Shown piece after piece: positions 50,855-63,871 of a stretch of DNA of 64,000 nucleotides (within the stretch, counting starts at the first letter, position 1; every line of letters starts with the position of its first letter). This stretch comes from Geobacter sp. (GTDB lineage Bacteria > Desulfobacterota > Desulfuromonadia > Geobacterales > Pseudopelobacteraceae): assembly GCA_003574895.1 (NCBI GenBank), contig PJFB01000005.1, positions 1 through 64,000 on the forward strand, read 5' to 3'. Below the pieces are notes generated by a model. It searched no databases. It worked only from the letters and a program-made list of their open reading frames with translations, and was not told the DNA's origin. The position numbers were made by a program, and so were the translations under genes.

Positions 50855-52936
50855 ATGATATCAGCTGAATCCCCCTTCAAACTCACAACCGACTATATCC
50901 CCCGGGGCGACCAGCCCCAGGCCATCGCGGAACTGGTGGAAGGCATCGAACGGGGCGACCGGCATCAGGTGCTCCTGGGCGTGACCGGTTCGGGCAAGAC
51001 CTTTACCATGGCCAACGTCATTGCCCGGACCGGCCGGCCGGCCCTGGTGCTGGCGCCCAACAAGACCCTGGCCGCCCAACTCTATGGCGAACTTAAAGAT
51101 CTCTTTCCCGACAATGCGGTGGAGTACTTCGTCTCCTATTACGACTACTACCAGCCAGAGGCCTATCTACCCACCACCGACACCTTTATCGAGAAAGACT
51201 CCTCCGTCAACGACGAGATCGACAAGATGCGCCACTCGGCCACGCGCAGCCTGCTGACCAGGCGCGACGTGATCATTGTGGCCTCGGTTTCCTGCATCTA
51301 CGGTATCGGCTCGCCCGAGGCCTATGCCAGCCTGCACATCTTCTTCCACCAGGGCGAAGATTACGGCCGGGACACCCTGTTGAAAAAACTGGTCGAGATC
51401 CAGTACGAACGCAACGACATGGATTTTCATCGCGGCACCTTCCGGGTGCGGGGCGACGTGGTGGAGGTCTTCCCGGCCTATGACAGCGACAAGGCCCTGC
51501 GGATCGAATTCTTTGGCGACGAGGTGGAGGCGATCAGCGAGATCGACCCGCTGCGTGGGGTGGTACTGCAGCGCCTGTCCAAGTGCGCCATCTACCCGGC
51601 TTCCCATTACGTCTCGACCCGGGAGACCCTGGAGCGGGCCGTGGCGCAGATCCGGCTCGACGTGGAGGAGCGTATCCGCCATTTCCGCGCCAACAACATG
51701 CTGCTGGAGGCGCAGCGCATCGAGCAGCGCACCTTCTACGATATCGAGATGATGGAGGAGATGGGGTTTTGCCAGGGGATCGAAAACTACTCCCGTTACT
51801 TTGACGGCCGCCAGCCTGGGGAGCCGCCCTACACCCTGATCGACTACTTCCCCGAGGATTTCGTGCTGTTCGTGGACGAATCCCATATCACCATCCCCCA
51901 GGTGGGGGGCATGTACCGGGGCGACCGCTCCCGCAAGGACACCCTGGTCACCTACGGTTTCCGCCTGCCAGCCGCCCTGGACAACAGGCCCCTGAATTTC
52001 CAGGAGTTCGAGAAAAGGATCAAGCAGGCGGTCTATGTCTCGGCAACTCCGGCAGACTTCGAGATGGAGCGGAGCGGCGGCGTGTTCGTGGAACAGGTCA
52101 TTCGCCCCACCGGGCTGGTGGATCCGTTGATAGAGGTGCGGCCGGCAACGGCGGGGAGACGTAAAATATCTTCAGACAAGTCGGACCTGTTGGACAAGTC
52201 CGACACCCAACCGGTCGTTGGCCAAGTGGACGACCTGCTCCATGAGGTCCGGGAGACCGTTGCCCGGGGCGAGCGGGTGCTGGTGACCACCCTCACCAAG
52301 CGCATGGCCGAGGAATTGACCAACTATTACCGGGACCTGGGCGTTCGGGTCCGATACCTCCATTCCGACATCGTGACCATCGAGCGGATGCAGATCCTGC
52401 GCGACTTGCGGCTGGGGGAATTCGATGTCCTGGTGGGGATCAACCTGCTGCGGGAAGGGCTTGACCTGCCGGAGGTCTCCCTGGTGGCTATCCTGGACGC
52501 CGACAAGGAGGGGTTCCTGCGATCGGCCCGGTCCCTGATCCAGACCTGCGGCCGGGCGGCCCGCAACATCAACGGCCGGGTGCTGATGTATGCCGATGTG
52601 GTAACGCGTTCGATGCAGGCCTGCATCGACGAGACCCAGAGACGGCGGCTCAAGCAGCTGGCCTGGAACGAAGCGCACAACATCACCCCGGAGACGGTCA
52701 GGAAAGAGATACGCACCATCCTGGAATCCATCGAGGAAAAGGATTACTACACCCCGCCAGGGGTTGTGGCCGAGACATCGGAGGATTACGGCATTGCGCC
52801 CAAGGACATCCCCAAGTTGATCAAGAAACTGCACAAGGAGATGCTGGCCGCGGCCAAGAATCTGGATTTCGAGAAAGCCGCCGTATTGCGGGACAGGATC
52901 AAGCGGTTGGAGGAGATGGAGTTGGCCCTGAGATAA
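50855..52936 (+). CDS. uvrB: Excinuclease ABC subunit B (UvrB) with an in-frame insert
   Basis: 693 residues. Walker [10 protein letters not shown] near residue 45, the beta-hairpin region with [16 protein letters not shown] box [10 protein letters not shown] near residue 340, helicase motif QTCGRAARN, and the C-terminal UVR motif ([18 protein letters not shown]) are all present. UvrB verifies lesions for excision by UvrC. Between [14 protein letters not shown] and [11 protein letters not shown] there are about 25 extra residues, encoded in part by a short repeat at 52175-52204. All known motifs are intact, so the protein should function. Confidence 0.96.
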   Translation: MISAESPFKLTTDYIPRGDQPQAIAELVEGIERGDRHQVLLGVTGSGKTFTMANVIARTGRPALVLAPNKTLAAQLYGELKDLFPDNAVEYFVSYYDYYQPEAYLPTTDTFIEKDSSVNDEIDKMRHSATRSLLTRRDVIIVASVSCIYGIGSPEAYASLHIFFHQGEDYGRDTLLKKLVEIQYERNDMDFHRGTFRVRGDVVEVFPAYDSDKALRIEFFGDEVEAISEIDPLRGVVLQRLSKCAIYPASHYVSTRETLERAVAQIRLDVEERIRHFRANNMLLEAQRIEQRTFYDIEMMEEMGFCQGIENYSRYFDGRQPGEPPYTLIDYFPEDFVLFVDESHITIPQVGGMYRGDRSRKDTLVTYGFRLPAALDNRPLNFQEFEKRIKQAVYVSATPADFEMERSGGVFVEQVIRPTGLVDPLIEVRPATAGRRKISSDKSDLLDKSDTQPVVGQVDDLLHEVRETVARGERVLVTTLTKRMAEELTNYYRDLGVRVRYLHSDIVTIERMQILRDLRLGEFDVLVGINLLREGLDLPEVSLVAILDADKEGFLRSARSLIQTCGRAARNINGRVLMYADVVTRSMQACIDETQRRRLKQLAWNEAHNITPETVRKEIRTILESIEEKDYYTPPGVVAETSEDYGIAPKDIPKLIKKLHKEMLAAAKNLDFEKAAVLRDRIKRLEEMELALR
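52175..52204. repeat. Short repeat inserted in uvrB
   Basis: GACAAGTCGGAC (52175-52186) and GACAAGTCCGAC (52193-52204) are direct copies differing at one base. Together GTCGGAC (52180-52186) and GTCCGAC (52198-52204) form an inverted pair. The frame is kept, and the translated piece is [10 protein letters not shown]. Confidence 0.75.
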
Positions 52937-53493
52937 TGGCAATGTCCTGCTTGGTAATAAATAGGGCCGGTCTGGTCCCTGGTAATGTCCGTCTTTGCCT
53001 GATATGTGCCGTCTGCATAACCACCTTCTGTATTGGGGGGTGCGGGCTGTTTTATCATTCCGGGCCGGTTGGTTTGTCCATGGCGTCTCTTACGGAAGCC
53101 AGAGTATTTGACCGCAGAGGAAACGGGTTTGGTTTGCCAATGGTCAAGCTGTCGGCCGGTTCGGGGCGCCTGGCGGCCGAAGTGGCCAGCACCCCCTTGC
53201 AGGCAGCCACCGGTTTGATGTACCGTGCCCGCTTGGCTCCCGACGGGGCCATGCTTTTCGTAAACCCCGCGTCGCAGCGCGTTGCCTTCCATATGAAGGA
53301 TACGCGCATGCCGCTCTCTTGCGCTTTTATCGACAGTAACGGGGCTGTGCTGGAGATTTACGCCATGCTGCCGGGAGACGAGACGCCGGTGGCCTCGGCA
53401 AGCGATGATGTCCGGTTTGTGCTGGAGGTCAACCGGGGGTGGCTGGAAAGGCACGGCGTGGCAGTCGGGTCAAGGATCATGGTGACAGAGTAA
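52936..53493 (+). CDS. DUF192-domain lipoprotein
   Basis: 185 residues. The DUF192 domain (about 70-185) is indicated by STPLQAATGLMYRARL and MLFVNPASQRVAFHMKDTRM. An N-terminal hydrophobic stretch ends in IGGC, a plausible lipobox, so the protein is probably secreted and lipid-anchored. Its start overlaps the uvrB stop by one base (TAATG). Function unknown. Confidence 0.85.
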   Translation: MAMSCLVINRAGLVPGNVRLCLICAVCITTFCIGGCGLFYHSGPVGLSMASLTEARVFDRRGNGFGLPMVKLSAGSGRLAAEVASTPLQAATGLMYRARLAPDGAMLFVNPASQRVAFHMKDTRMPLSCAFIDSNGAVLEIYAMLPGDETPVASASDDVRFVLEVNRGWLERHGVAVGSRIMVTE

Positions 53494-53526
53494 TCTTCAG
53501 CAGGCAATTCCGGCGGAGCGATAAAA

Positions 53527-53554
53527 AAGGGGCAACGCGATCGCGCTGCCCCTT
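53527..53554. terminator. Bidirectional terminator
   Basis: AAGGGGCAACGCGATCGCGC and on to 53554 forms a near-perfect hairpin (stem GGGGCA...TGCCCC with CGCGATCGCG core). A T tract for the minus strand is present (AAAAAA at 53523-53528). It separates DUF192 and the cytochrome gene, which converge. Confidence 0.75.
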
Positions 53555-53584
53555 AAATTCATACTGCCCGTTTCCGGCCTGAAT

Positions 53585-53845
53585 TTACTTGTGGCACTCT
53601 TTGCAGGAAGTCGGGCCTTTTTTCATGTCGGCGTGGCAACCTTTGCAATTCTTGTGGGCCCAATCCTTGCCAAAGCCTTCGATCTTGCCAGGGCCTTTCT
53701 CATGACACTTGGAACAATCCTTCAGCAATTCCTGATGGGCTTTGTGATTGAATTTGACACCCCTCTTCATCTCAATCACATCAGCGCCAAAGGCGGTTCC
53801 GGCAAACACCGTGAGGGCAAGCATGGCTACAATGGTTTTCTTCAT
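53585..53845 (-). CDS. ppcA: PpcA-like triheme periplasmic cytochrome c7
   Basis: 86 residues. After a signal peptide (MKKTIVAMLALTVFAG, cut after GA near residue 21), three CXXCH haem sites occur: CSKCH, CKGCH and CKECH. Histidine ligands lie in FNHKAHQ. The segment CHEKGPGKIEGFGK matches Geobacter PpcA nearly word for word. It shuttles electrons in the periplasm during metal or electrode respiration. ATG 53845 follows AAAAGGAGA; the longer frame to 53929 is rejected. Confidence 0.95.
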   Translation of the reverse strand: MKKTIVAMLALTVFAGTAFGADVIEMKRGVKFNHKAHQELLKDCSKCHEKGPGKIEGFGKDWAHKNCKGCHADMKKGPTSCKECHK

Positions 53846-54112
53846 CTGTTCATCTCCTTTTAAAAAGTTGAGCTGGAACTCTGGCGAGACAGTTTCATGT
53901 CTCGTGCCAACTCCTAATGAGTGACGCAATCATATATTATTACAACGTTCTTGTATAGCCGTCGTGAAATTATTGTGTTTTAATGACTCATTTGGGGTGG
54001 GAATATAACCTTTTGAGATAAGGCCCGGCACATACTAAAAACCTTGCCATGTAATACCGATCATGTAAAATTCCTGTTCGCACCGAATTCACACTATGGA
54101 GGCAACATAATC

Positions 54113-54553
54113 ATGGAACTTCACAAAAACAGACGAGGCTTCACCTTGATCGAGATCATGGTGGTAATTGTCATTCTGGCGCTCCTGGCGGCGCTGGTGG
54201 GGCCAAAACTCATAGGGCGCACCGATGACGCAAAGATCGGGACCACCAAGACCCAGATCAAGCAACTGGAAACGGCAATCAAGCTTTATAAATTGGATAA
54301 CGGCTCCTACCCTTCAACGGAACAGGGATTGAACGCCCTGGTGTCGAAGCCGACCGTGGGCGTTATCCCGAAGAACTACAAAGATGGCGGTTACCTGGAA
54401 AGCAAGCAGGTGCCCAAGGATGGTTGGGGCAACGACTTTATCTACGTTTCTCCTGGCGAGCATGGCGATTATGACCTGTATTCCTATGGTGCCGATGGTG
54501 CCAAGGGGGGCGAGGGCAAGAATGCCGATATCGCCAGCTGGGATTTGAGATGA
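54113..54553 (+). CDS. gspG: GspG-type major pseudopilin
   Basis: 146 residues. The class III signal RRGFTLIEIMVVIVILALLA has the G|F cleavage site and glutamate at +5, then LYKLDNGSYPSTEQGLNALV, PKDGWGNDFIYVSPG and YDLYSYGADG, all typical of GspG with its calcium site. ATG 54113 is preferred; GGAGG lies 11 bases upstream. No other type II secretion genes are nearby. Lone pseudopilins like this are known in Geobacter (OxpG-like), but the symbol is used on family grounds. Confidence 0.9.
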   Translation: MELHKNRRGFTLIEIMVVIVILALLAALVGPKLIGRTDDAKIGTTKTQIKQLETAIKLYKLDNGSYPSTEQGLNALVSKPTVGVIPKNYKDGGYLESKQVPKDGWGNDFIYVSPGEHGDYDLYSYGADGAKGGEGKNADIASWDLR

Positions 54554-54681
54554 GGTATTATTCAGTTGAAATTTTTCATTTCTGCGCTATAGTAACTCCT
54601 CTAACTCATTATTTTTACTATGAATAAACGTTTTTAGTGCGTGTAAATACTAAAGCGTAATAACTAATCAGGAGGCTGTAA

Positions 54682-57339
<2,658 letters not shown>

Positions 57340-57379
57340 GTTACTCCTCAATTCACCTGGCTTCAGGTTTACGCAAAAA

Positions 57380-57410
57380 GGGATGGGTCAAAACGACCCA
57401 TCCCTTTTTA
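57380..57410. terminator. Rho-independent terminator of ppdK
   Basis: GGGATGGGTC (57380-57389), loop AAAAC, GACCCATCCC (57395-57404), then TTTTTATTT. An A tract on the other side makes it usable in both directions, serving the convergent chemoreceptor. Confidence 0.9.
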
Positions 57411-57444
57411 TTTGTCTTTTGACGATGCTATTGTCGAGGAATCC

Positions 57445-58626
57445 TCAGGCCAGTTTGAAACGGTTCACCATCCTTTGAAGCTCACTGGCTGATCCGGCAA
57501 GGGCCGCTGCCGCCTGCTCCGTCTGGTGGGCGCCGCTGGCGGCATCGTGGATCACATCCGAAATACGGCGCATGCTCTCCGTGATCCCCATGCTGGTGGC
57601 TGACTGCTCTTCCGCTGCCGTGGCGACCTGGGACACATATTCGATCAGCGGCGCTATCTGTTCCTTGATGGTATTGATGGCCTGGCTGGAGAGTTGAACA
57701 TCCTTTGTTCCGTTACGCACACTATTGGCGCTTTGTTCCATGGAAGTCACCACATTGCCCACATTCCCCTGCAGCGAAGCGATGATCGACTGGACTTCCC
57801 GGGTCGCGGAGGTTGTCCTCTCGGCTAGCCGGCGGACCTCGTCGGCAACAACCGCAAAACCGCGCCCCTGGTCACCTGCCCTGGCAGCTTCGATGGCGGC
57901 ATTGAGCGCAAGGAGGTTGGTTTGATCGGCAATATCTCCGATGGCGACCACAATATCCCCGATACGTTCGGAATCGGCCCCCAATGCCTTTACCGCCCCC
58001 ATAGTGCTGATCACCATCCGTTCGATTTCACTCATGATGACGGTCATGCCGGAAATGGTCGCTTCGCCGCTATTGGTGGCGCTATTGGTTTCGGTGGCTT
58101 TTTCGGACATGTCCTGGCAGTTTTGCGAGATGGTCGCGCTGACCGATGCCATTTCGTCAACCGCAATGGAGATTGCCGCCGATTGGCTGGAGGCGTTCTC
58201 AGTGCCGTCCGCTATCTGTGACGATGTTGTGTTCAACTGGTCCGATGCGGCAATCAGTTGGTCCGATGTTGCCTGGATACCGGCCAGTATGGTTCGCATG
58301 GACTCCTGAAGCTCTCTCATGGCGCTGAACATTTTGCTCATTTCATTTTTGCGCAACACAGCGATATTCTGGCTGAGGTCGCCGCTGGCCATGGTCTGCA
58401 GATAGGAAATGGCCCTCTGGACCGGCCTGTTGATGGACCAGATATTGATAAAACCGAAGAGGGCGCCGAGAATGATGAAGAGCGCAATGGAGCCGTATTT
58501 GATTTGCGGGGAGGATGACTGGGCGGCAAAGGCGGCAGCAATGATACAGCAGCTATAGCAGAAGCAGAGTACTGCCAAACGGAATTTTATAGAAAAATTG
58601 AGGTAATAGTTCCAGATTGTTAGCAT
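57445..58626 (-). CDS. Methyl-accepting chemotaxis protein without a ligand domain
   Basis: 393 residues. Two membrane segments (about 15-35 and 46-65) are separated by only about 10 residues, so there is no periplasmic sensor domain. A HAMP domain follows (about 66-118), then a signalling domain with the hairpin tip [21 protein letters not shown]. It controls CheA in response to a membrane or cytosolic cue. Start MLTIWNYY at 58626. Confidence 0.9.
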   Translation of the reverse strand: MLTIWNYYLNFSIKFRLAVLCFCYSCCIIAAAFAAQSSSPQIKYGSIALFIILGALFGFINIWSINRPVQRAISYLQTMASGDLSQNIAVLRKNEMSKMFSAMRELQESMRTILAGIQATSDQLIAASDQLNTTSSQIADGTENASSQSAAISIAVDEMASVSATISQNCQDMSEKATETNSATNSGEATISGMTVIMSEIERMVISTMGAVKALGADSERIGDIVVAIGDIADQTNLLALNAAIEAARAGDQGRGFAVVADEVRRLAERTTSATREVQSIIASLQGNVGNVVTSMEQSANSVRNGTKDVQLSSQAINTIKEQIAPLIEYVSQVATAAEEQSATSMGITESMRRISDVIHDAASGAHQTEQAAAALAGSASELQRMVNRFKLA

Positions 58627-58658
58627 GTTTTTGGCCTTGTGAATGATAGATAAGTAAC

Positions 58659-58680
58659 AGGGGCGGCGGAAGCCACCCCT
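58659..58680 (-). terminator. Hairpin after gltX
   Basis: AGGGGCGGC (58659-58667) pairs with GCCACCCCT (58672-58680) with one mismatch. It lies in the gap between gltX and the chemoreceptor; no long T tract. Confidence 0.4.
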
Positions 58681-58776
58681 TCATTAAAATCATAGACAAG
58701 GAACAAACTAAAAGCAACCATTCCTTCTTCAGTAAAACATTATTTCTATTTTAGTTAAACAGAAATAATACATGTA

Positions 58777-60186
58777 TTATTGGCATGTTAAGATATGATC
58801 ACGTACCCTGTCCAGCCGGAGCACTGTCTCCTGGATTCCCAGGGTAGCAATGATCTCGCCGATTCCGGGCGCCTGGGTACCGCCGGAAAGAGCGATCCGG
58901 ACCGGCTGACCTACCTGGGGCATCTTCCAGCCCTTTTCGGCGCAGAGCTCCTTGAAGAGAGCATCGATCTCGGGTGCGGTTTGGGTCGTTGACTTGCCCA
59001 ACGTTAGTGCGACCGCCTCGTACACGGCCAACAGGTGTTCCTTGGTAAACTTGGACAAGGCTGCCGCGTCGTAGGATTCCGGTGTGCGATAGTAAAACAG
59101 GGAGCCATCGGCCATCTCGATCATGGTGCGGGCCCGCTCCTGCAGAGTCTTGACCACTGTTGCCAGATCCGGGTTGCCTGAGTGCGGGTTGATGCCGCGC
59201 TCCACCAGGAAAGGGGTCAACAACTCGGCCAGCCGGGCAGGGTCACCGGTTTTTATGTAGTGAGCATTCAGCCACAGCAATTTATCGGTGTTGAAGACGC
59301 TGGCCGAACGTCCCACGTTGCCGATGTCGAATTTTTGGATCATTTCCTCGCGGCTGAAGATTTCATCATCGCCGTGGCTCCATCCCAGCCTGACCAGGTA
59401 ATTGACCAGGGCCTCGGGCAGGAAACCCATGTCGCGGTAGGCAATGACGCTGGTGGCGCCGTGGCGTTTGGAAAGACGGGTCTTGTCCGCCCCCAGGATC
59501 ATGGGGACGTGGGCAAATTGGGGCACCGGGAAGCCGAGCGCCTCGTAGAGCTGTATCTGGCGCGGGGTGTTATTGACGTGGTCGTCGCCGCGGATGACGG
59601 TGGTGATGCGCATGATGGCATCGTCGATCACCACGCAGAAATTGTAGGTGGGGGTGCCGTCGGTGCGCTGGATGATCAGGTCGTCCAGTTCTTCGTTGGG
59701 GAAGGTGATGGTCCCCTTGATCAGGTCGTCAAAGGAAGTGCTTCCCTCCTGGGGGGCGCGGAAGCGGACCACATAGGGCTGCCCCGCCGGCTGGTCGGCC
59801 CGGCAGCGGCAGGTGCCGTCGTACTTCGGCTTGCGCCCTTCCTTCATGGCCAATTCCCGTTTAGCCTCCAGCTCTTCGGCCGAACAGTAGCATTTGTAGG
59901 CCTTGCCCTGGTCCTGCAGTTTTTGAATGTATTCCTTGTAAAGCGGGAAATTGTCGGATTGATAGAACGGACCTTCGTCCCAGTCCAGCCCCAGCCACTG
60001 CATCCCTTGCAGGATGGCATCCACCGACTCCTGGGTTGAACGTTCCACATCGGTGTCCTCGATACGCAGAATAAAGGTACCGCCTTGTTTTCTGGCCAGG
60101 AGCCAGTTGAACAGGGCGGTGCGGGCACCCCCCACATGGAGGTAGCCGGTGGGGCTGGGAGCGAAACGGACGCGGATGTCGGACAT
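58777..60186 (-). CDS. gltX: Glutamyl-tRNA synthetase
   Basis: 469 residues. Class I motifs: [15 protein letters not shown] (HIGH-type) and [10 protein letters not shown] (KMSKS-type). Four cysteines (CYCSAEEL and CRCRADQ) form the zinc site of this type. It charges tRNA-Glu (and perhaps tRNA-Gln). AAGGAG lies before ATG 60186. Confidence 0.97.
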   Translation of the reverse strand: MSDIRVRFAPSPTGYLHVGGARTALFNWLLARKQGGTFILRIEDTDVERSTQESVDAILQGMQWLGLDWDEGPFYQSDNFPLYKEYIQKLQDQGKAYKCYCSAEELEAKRELAMKEGRKPKYDGTCRCRADQPAGQPYVVRFRAPQEGSTSFDDLIKGTITFPNEELDDLIIQRTDGTPTYNFCVVIDDAIMRITTVIRGDDHVNNTPRQIQLYEALGFPVPQFAHVPMILGADKTRLSKRHGATSVIAYRDMGFLPEALVNYLVRLGWSHGDDEIFSREEMIQKFDIGNVGRSASVFNTDKLLWLNAHYIKTGDPARLAELLTPFLVERGINPHSGNPDLATVVKTLQERARTMIEMADGSLFYYRTPESYDAAALSKFTKEHLLAVYEAVALTLGKSTTQTAPEIDALFKELCAEKGWKMPQVGQPVRIALSGGTQAPGIGEIIATLGIQETVLRLDRVRDHILTCQ

Positions 60187-60362
60187 TACGAAATCTCCTT
60201 GCTGTGGTACCGCGATGGGTACGATTATCTGAGTGGCTGGTAACTATACCACTGGCGGTTGCTCCGAAAAAGCACTTTCTGGCGCGGCATTTTCTTTAGA
60301 CTTCGACAATGGTTTGTTTTGCCGTGTTAAAATATAACATCAAGCAGGTTCCGGAGATGTTT

Positions 60363-62225
60363 ATGCACACCATCGACTCACTGATCAGGGAGAGTTGCAA
60401 CAGGCACGGCGACAAGCCCGCCTTGCGGCAGAAGATAGATGGCGTCTGGCAGGAGACGACCTACAACGAGTTGTGGTTGCTGTCGGACCGCATCGCGGCC
60501 GGATTGGCCAGGACCGGTTTCGATAATGGCGATCACGCAGCGCTGCTGGCACCATCGTCGCCCCAATGGGTCGCCGCTTATCTGGGCATCCTCAAGGCCG
60601 GTGGAGTGGCAATCCCCATAGATAAGGAGCTGAAGGGGGCCGAGTTACGGCATGTCCTGATCGACAGCGATGCCAAGCTTGTTTTCAGCGCGCACCCATG
60701 CCTGGAGCTGTTGCTTGAGGTCGCCAAGGACATCCCGGCACTGTCGCAGATAGTCCAGTTCACCGCCCCGACAGGCGGCGACAGCGATTCACGGTTGTCA
60801 CAGCTGTTGGATGCCCTGCTGGAGGAGTGGCGGGACTTGGTAAACATCCTCGATGTTTCACCCGGACAGACCCAACGGATCGAATTGCTGGCGCGCCGGA
60901 TTTATCGGATGATCTCCGCCCGGTCCGAAGCCGACGGGAAAAGACAGGGGCTGAATGATCCATTTGGACCTACTGATACGGTACGCAATCGCTTGATACG
61001 CGAAGGACGATTGCTGGAGCTGGATGCGCTCTGCCACGATGCACCCCCACCCGGGAACCAGAGAAATCCCGGGGATACGGCAGTTGTCCTCTACACTTCC
61101 GGCACCACAGGCCGCTCCAAGGGAGCCATGTTGAGTCATGCCAACATAGTTGCCAACATCCAGGGTGCCATCAATCATTTTAAGCTGGACGATACCATCC
61201 ATACCCTGTCCTTTCTTCCCATCAATCACGTATTCGAACAGGTCTGCGGAGTTCTGCTGCCGTTAGCTTTGGGTGGTACGGTCTCGTTCTGCGATTCATT
61301 GAAAAAGCTGGGAGAAAACCTGGCCGAGGTCAAGCCGACATTTTTGTTGGGCGTGCCGGCGGTTTATCGCATGCTGCTTGACCGCATCATGAAAAACATC
61401 GGCTCCAAAAGGCTGTCTCATCTGTTTTTCTCGTTCCCGCTGACCCGCTTGCTGGTAACCGCGAAAGTCCGCCAAGCCTTCGGTGCCGGCACGGTCTTCA
61501 TCAGCGGTGGAGCCGCCCTCGACCCAACCATTGCCGAGGGATTGACCAAGTTGGGACTGACCATCTACCAGGGATATGGCATTACGGAGACATCTCCCAT
61601 CATCAGTGCCGAACAACCGGGCCAGAAGCGGCTCGGCACCGTTGGATTGCCACTGCATGGCGTTGAGATGCGCATCGCTTCTCCCGATGGGGAGCAAGTG
61701 GGGGAAATCCTGGTCAAGGGGCATAATGTCATGCAGGGGTATTATAAGAACCCGCAGGCAACCATGGAGGCCATAGTGGATGGCTGGTACCGTACCGGTG
61801 ATCTGGGGAGGATTGATGGCGATGGATTTTTGACGATCTGCGGGCGAGTCAAAAATTTGATCGTAACCCCCAACGGCAAGAATGTCTATCCAGAGGAGGT
61901 GGAGAACGAGCTTCTCAAGAGCCCGTTCATTGCCGAAGTCATGGTCTACGGTCATCACATCGGGCCTGCAATGGAAGAGGTCCACGCAATGGTCTATCCC
62001 AACCAGGAGGCATTGGACGACTACTGTCGGGCCAAGGGGGCCTGCCCGGTGAGCGAAGCCGATGTTGAGGCGCTGCTGCGCAGGGAAATCCAATCGGCAT
62101 GCAGTGTGCTGGCCGACTATAAGCGTGTGCGCCGTTTCACCATACGCGAGGACGAGTTCCCCAAAACAACTACCCGCAAGATCAAGCGCTTTGCCGTCGA
62201 AGCGAGAGTGCCGACGGTCATGTGA
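60363..62225 (+). CDS. AMP-forming long-chain acyl-CoA synthetase-like protein
   Basis: 620 residues. The P-loop LYTSGTTGRSKGAMLSH near residue 240, GYGITETSPIIS near residue 405, GWYRTGDLGRID near residue 478 and KNLIVTPNGKNVYPEEVE near residue 497 define the ANL superfamily. It probably activates fatty acids with ATP and CoA. ATG 60363 has GGAG 7 bases before it; the ATG at 60357 touches that site. It does not belong to an operon with gltX, which diverges. Confidence 0.9.
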   Translation: MHTIDSLIRESCNRHGDKPALRQKIDGVWQETTYNELWLLSDRIAAGLARTGFDNGDHAALLAPSSPQWVAAYLGILKAGGVAIPIDKELKGAELRHVLIDSDAKLVFSAHPCLELLLEVAKDIPALSQIVQFTAPTGGDSDSRLSQLLDALLEEWRDLVNILDVSPGQTQRIELLARRIYRMISARSEADGKRQGLNDPFGPTDTVRNRLIREGRLLELDALCHDAPPPGNQRNPGDTAVVLYTSGTTGRSKGAMLSHANIVANIQGAINHFKLDDTIHTLSFLPINHVFEQVCGVLLPLALGGTVSFCDSLKKLGENLAEVKPTFLLGVPAVYRMLLDRIMKNIGSKRLSHLFFSFPLTRLLVTAKVRQAFGAGTVFISGGAALDPTIAEGLTKLGLTIYQGYGITETSPIISAEQPGQKRLGTVGLPLHGVEMRIASPDGEQVGEILVKGHNVMQGYYKNPQATMEAIVDGWYRTGDLGRIDGDGFLTICGRVKNLIVTPNGKNVYPEEVENELLKSPFIAEVMVYGHHIGPAMEEVHAMVYPNQEALDDYCRAKGACPVSEADVEALLRREIQSACSVLADYKRVRRFTIREDEFPKTTTRKIKRFAVEARVPTVM

Positions 62226-62231
62226 GCAGCC

Positions 62232-63179
62232 CTAGCTTCCAAGTCCAAGTTTTGCCTGATCTACCCGACACCCTTGCCAAGTACCCCGTTTTGTCAATTC
62301 ATTGACAACAGCATACCACATTTGGTTGTTCTTCAGCCCCCATTGGGGGGCAACACGGATGGCCAGGGGTGCCGAGCCGTACAGGCGCTGGACCGTGACC
62401 CGGGACGGCAGCAGTTCCAGGAAGTCGGCTGCCGTTGCCACGTACTGGGCAAGCGTCAATGGTATGAACTCTCCGGCCCGGTACATTTCCGCCAGCCGTG
62501 TCCCTTCCACGGCATGCAGCTGGTGCAGTTTGACCGAGTTAATAGGCAACCCTGCGATCAATTCGGCTGTTTTCAGAAACTCTCCGGCTGTTTCGCCTGG
62601 AAAGCCATGGATTAGATGGGCGCAGATGTCAAAATTATGGCCATGGGCCCGCCCAACGGCAGACACGAAGTCCTCCAGGGTATGGCCACGATTGATTTGG
62701 GACAGGATGACATCGTCCATGGACTGCAAGCCCAACTCAAGGCAGACGTAATGCTTGCGGGCGATTCCTGCCAGCAGTTCCACTGCTTCGTCGGAGAGCG
62801 CATCGGGGCGGGTGCCCACCGAGATGCCGAGCACATCCGGATGATTGAGGGCACGCTGGTAGAGGTCTGCCAGCAGGTCCACCGAGCCGTAGGTGTTGGT
62901 GTATTTCTGGAAATAGATTATGAACTTTTCCGACCCCAGCCGTTTTCTATGATAGGCCATGCCGGCGGACATCTGCTCTTCCAACGGGATGACCGGCTGG
63001 GTGTCCTTGGGGGAAAAGGAGACGTTATTGCAATAGATGCAGCCGCCGATCCCTTTGCTGCCGTCGCGGTTGGGACAGGTAAAGCCGGCGTCAACATTGA
63101 CTTTGCTAACGCGGCAGCCGAACCGTTGCCGCAGGTAGTGACCATAGGAGTGGATGCGCAGTTCCGGATGGATGTTCAT
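62232..63179 (-). CDS. TIGR01212-family radical SAM protein
   Basis: About 315 residues from ATG 63179. The motif CPNRDGSKGIGGCIYC contains the cysteines for the iron-sulfur cluster in the spacing of this family (Cx11CxxC type). LELGLQSMDDVILSQINRGH and HLIHGFPGETAGEF are typical Elp3-like segments. Function of TIGR01212 is unknown. Upstream starts to 63206 lie within thiE; the start is uncertain. Confidence 0.85.
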   Translation of the reverse strand: MNIHPELRIHSYGHYLRQRFGCRVSKVNVDAGFTCPNRDGSKGIGGCIYCNNVSFSPKDTQPVIPLEEQMSAGMAYHRKRLGSEKFIIYFQKYTNTYGSVDLLADLYQRALNHPDVLGISVGTRPDALSDEAVELLAGIARKHYVCLELGLQSMDDVILSQINRGHTLEDFVSAVGRAHGHNFDICAHLIHGFPGETAGEFLKTAELIAGLPINSVKLHQLHAVEGTRLAEMYRAGEFIPLTLAQYVATAADFLELLPSRVTVQRLYGSAPLAIRVAPQWGLKNNQMWYAVVNELTKRGTWQGCRVDQAKLGLGS

Positions 63180-63180
63180 G

Positions 63181-63819
63181 TCAGTGCTTGGCGGCATGCT
63201 GTTCAATGGTCTTCAGGAGGTTTGTGGTCTCTGTTTTTGGGTCGTTTGCTGCAATGATGGCGGAAATCATGGCGATGCCGTCGGCTCCGGCAGCCATGAC
63301 ATCGGGAATGTTTTCCAGCTTGATTCCACCCAGGGCAAAAAGCGGTATTTTCAGCTTACCAGCTGCCTCGGCCAGTTTTTCCAGGCCGACCGGAGTCCCA
63401 TAGGCTGCTTTGGAAGGTGTAAAGAAGACCGGGCCGAAAGTGACGAAATCGGCGCCATCTGCGGCCGCTTGCAGTGCCTCTGCCGCGCCATGGGCCGAGT
63501 AGCCGATCAGCCTCGTCCCCAGAAGGTGACGAACCTCTCTGACCGGCAGGCTGCTGGCGCCGATATGCACGCCATCGGCGTCCACTGCCAGGGCAATATC
63601 AGCGTGATCGTTGATCAACAAGCGGGCGCCGAATTCCCGGGTAATGCCGCGCAATTCCTTTGCCAGCACAAACAGGTCGCGCCCGGGTAGATCCTTCTCG
63701 CGCAACTGCACCGCCTTTATGCCGCCTTCCAGCGCGGCGCGCACAACCGACGTCAGGGTCCGGCCTGCGGCCTGTCTGCGATCCGTGATCAGATATAAGG
63801 GAAAATCAATAGGTGACAT
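63181..63819 (-). CDS. thiE: Thiamine-phosphate synthase
   Basis: 212 residues from ATG 63819. Characteristic segments are LYLITDRR, VQLREKDLPGRDL, LLINDHADIAL, GVHIGASSLPV and GADFVTFGPVF. It joins the pyrimidine and thiazole halves of thiamine. It follows thiG in the leftward direction, as in many thiamine operons. The longer frame to 63912 would overlap thiG. Confidence 0.95.
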   Translation of the reverse strand: MSPIDFPLYLITDRRQAAGRTLTSVVRAALEGGIKAVQLREKDLPGRDLFVLAKELRGITREFGARLLINDHADIALAVDADGVHIGASSLPVREVRHLLGTRLIGYSAHGAAEALQAAADGADFVTFGPVFFTPSKAAYGTPVGLEKLAEAAGKLKIPLFALGGIKLENIPDVMAAGADGIAMISAIIAANDPKTETTNLLKTIEQHAAKH

Positions 63820-63871
63820 GTGCTGTGTTTTTGCAGGGGCGCATTCATTGCGCCCCCGGTGGAGAACCCTT

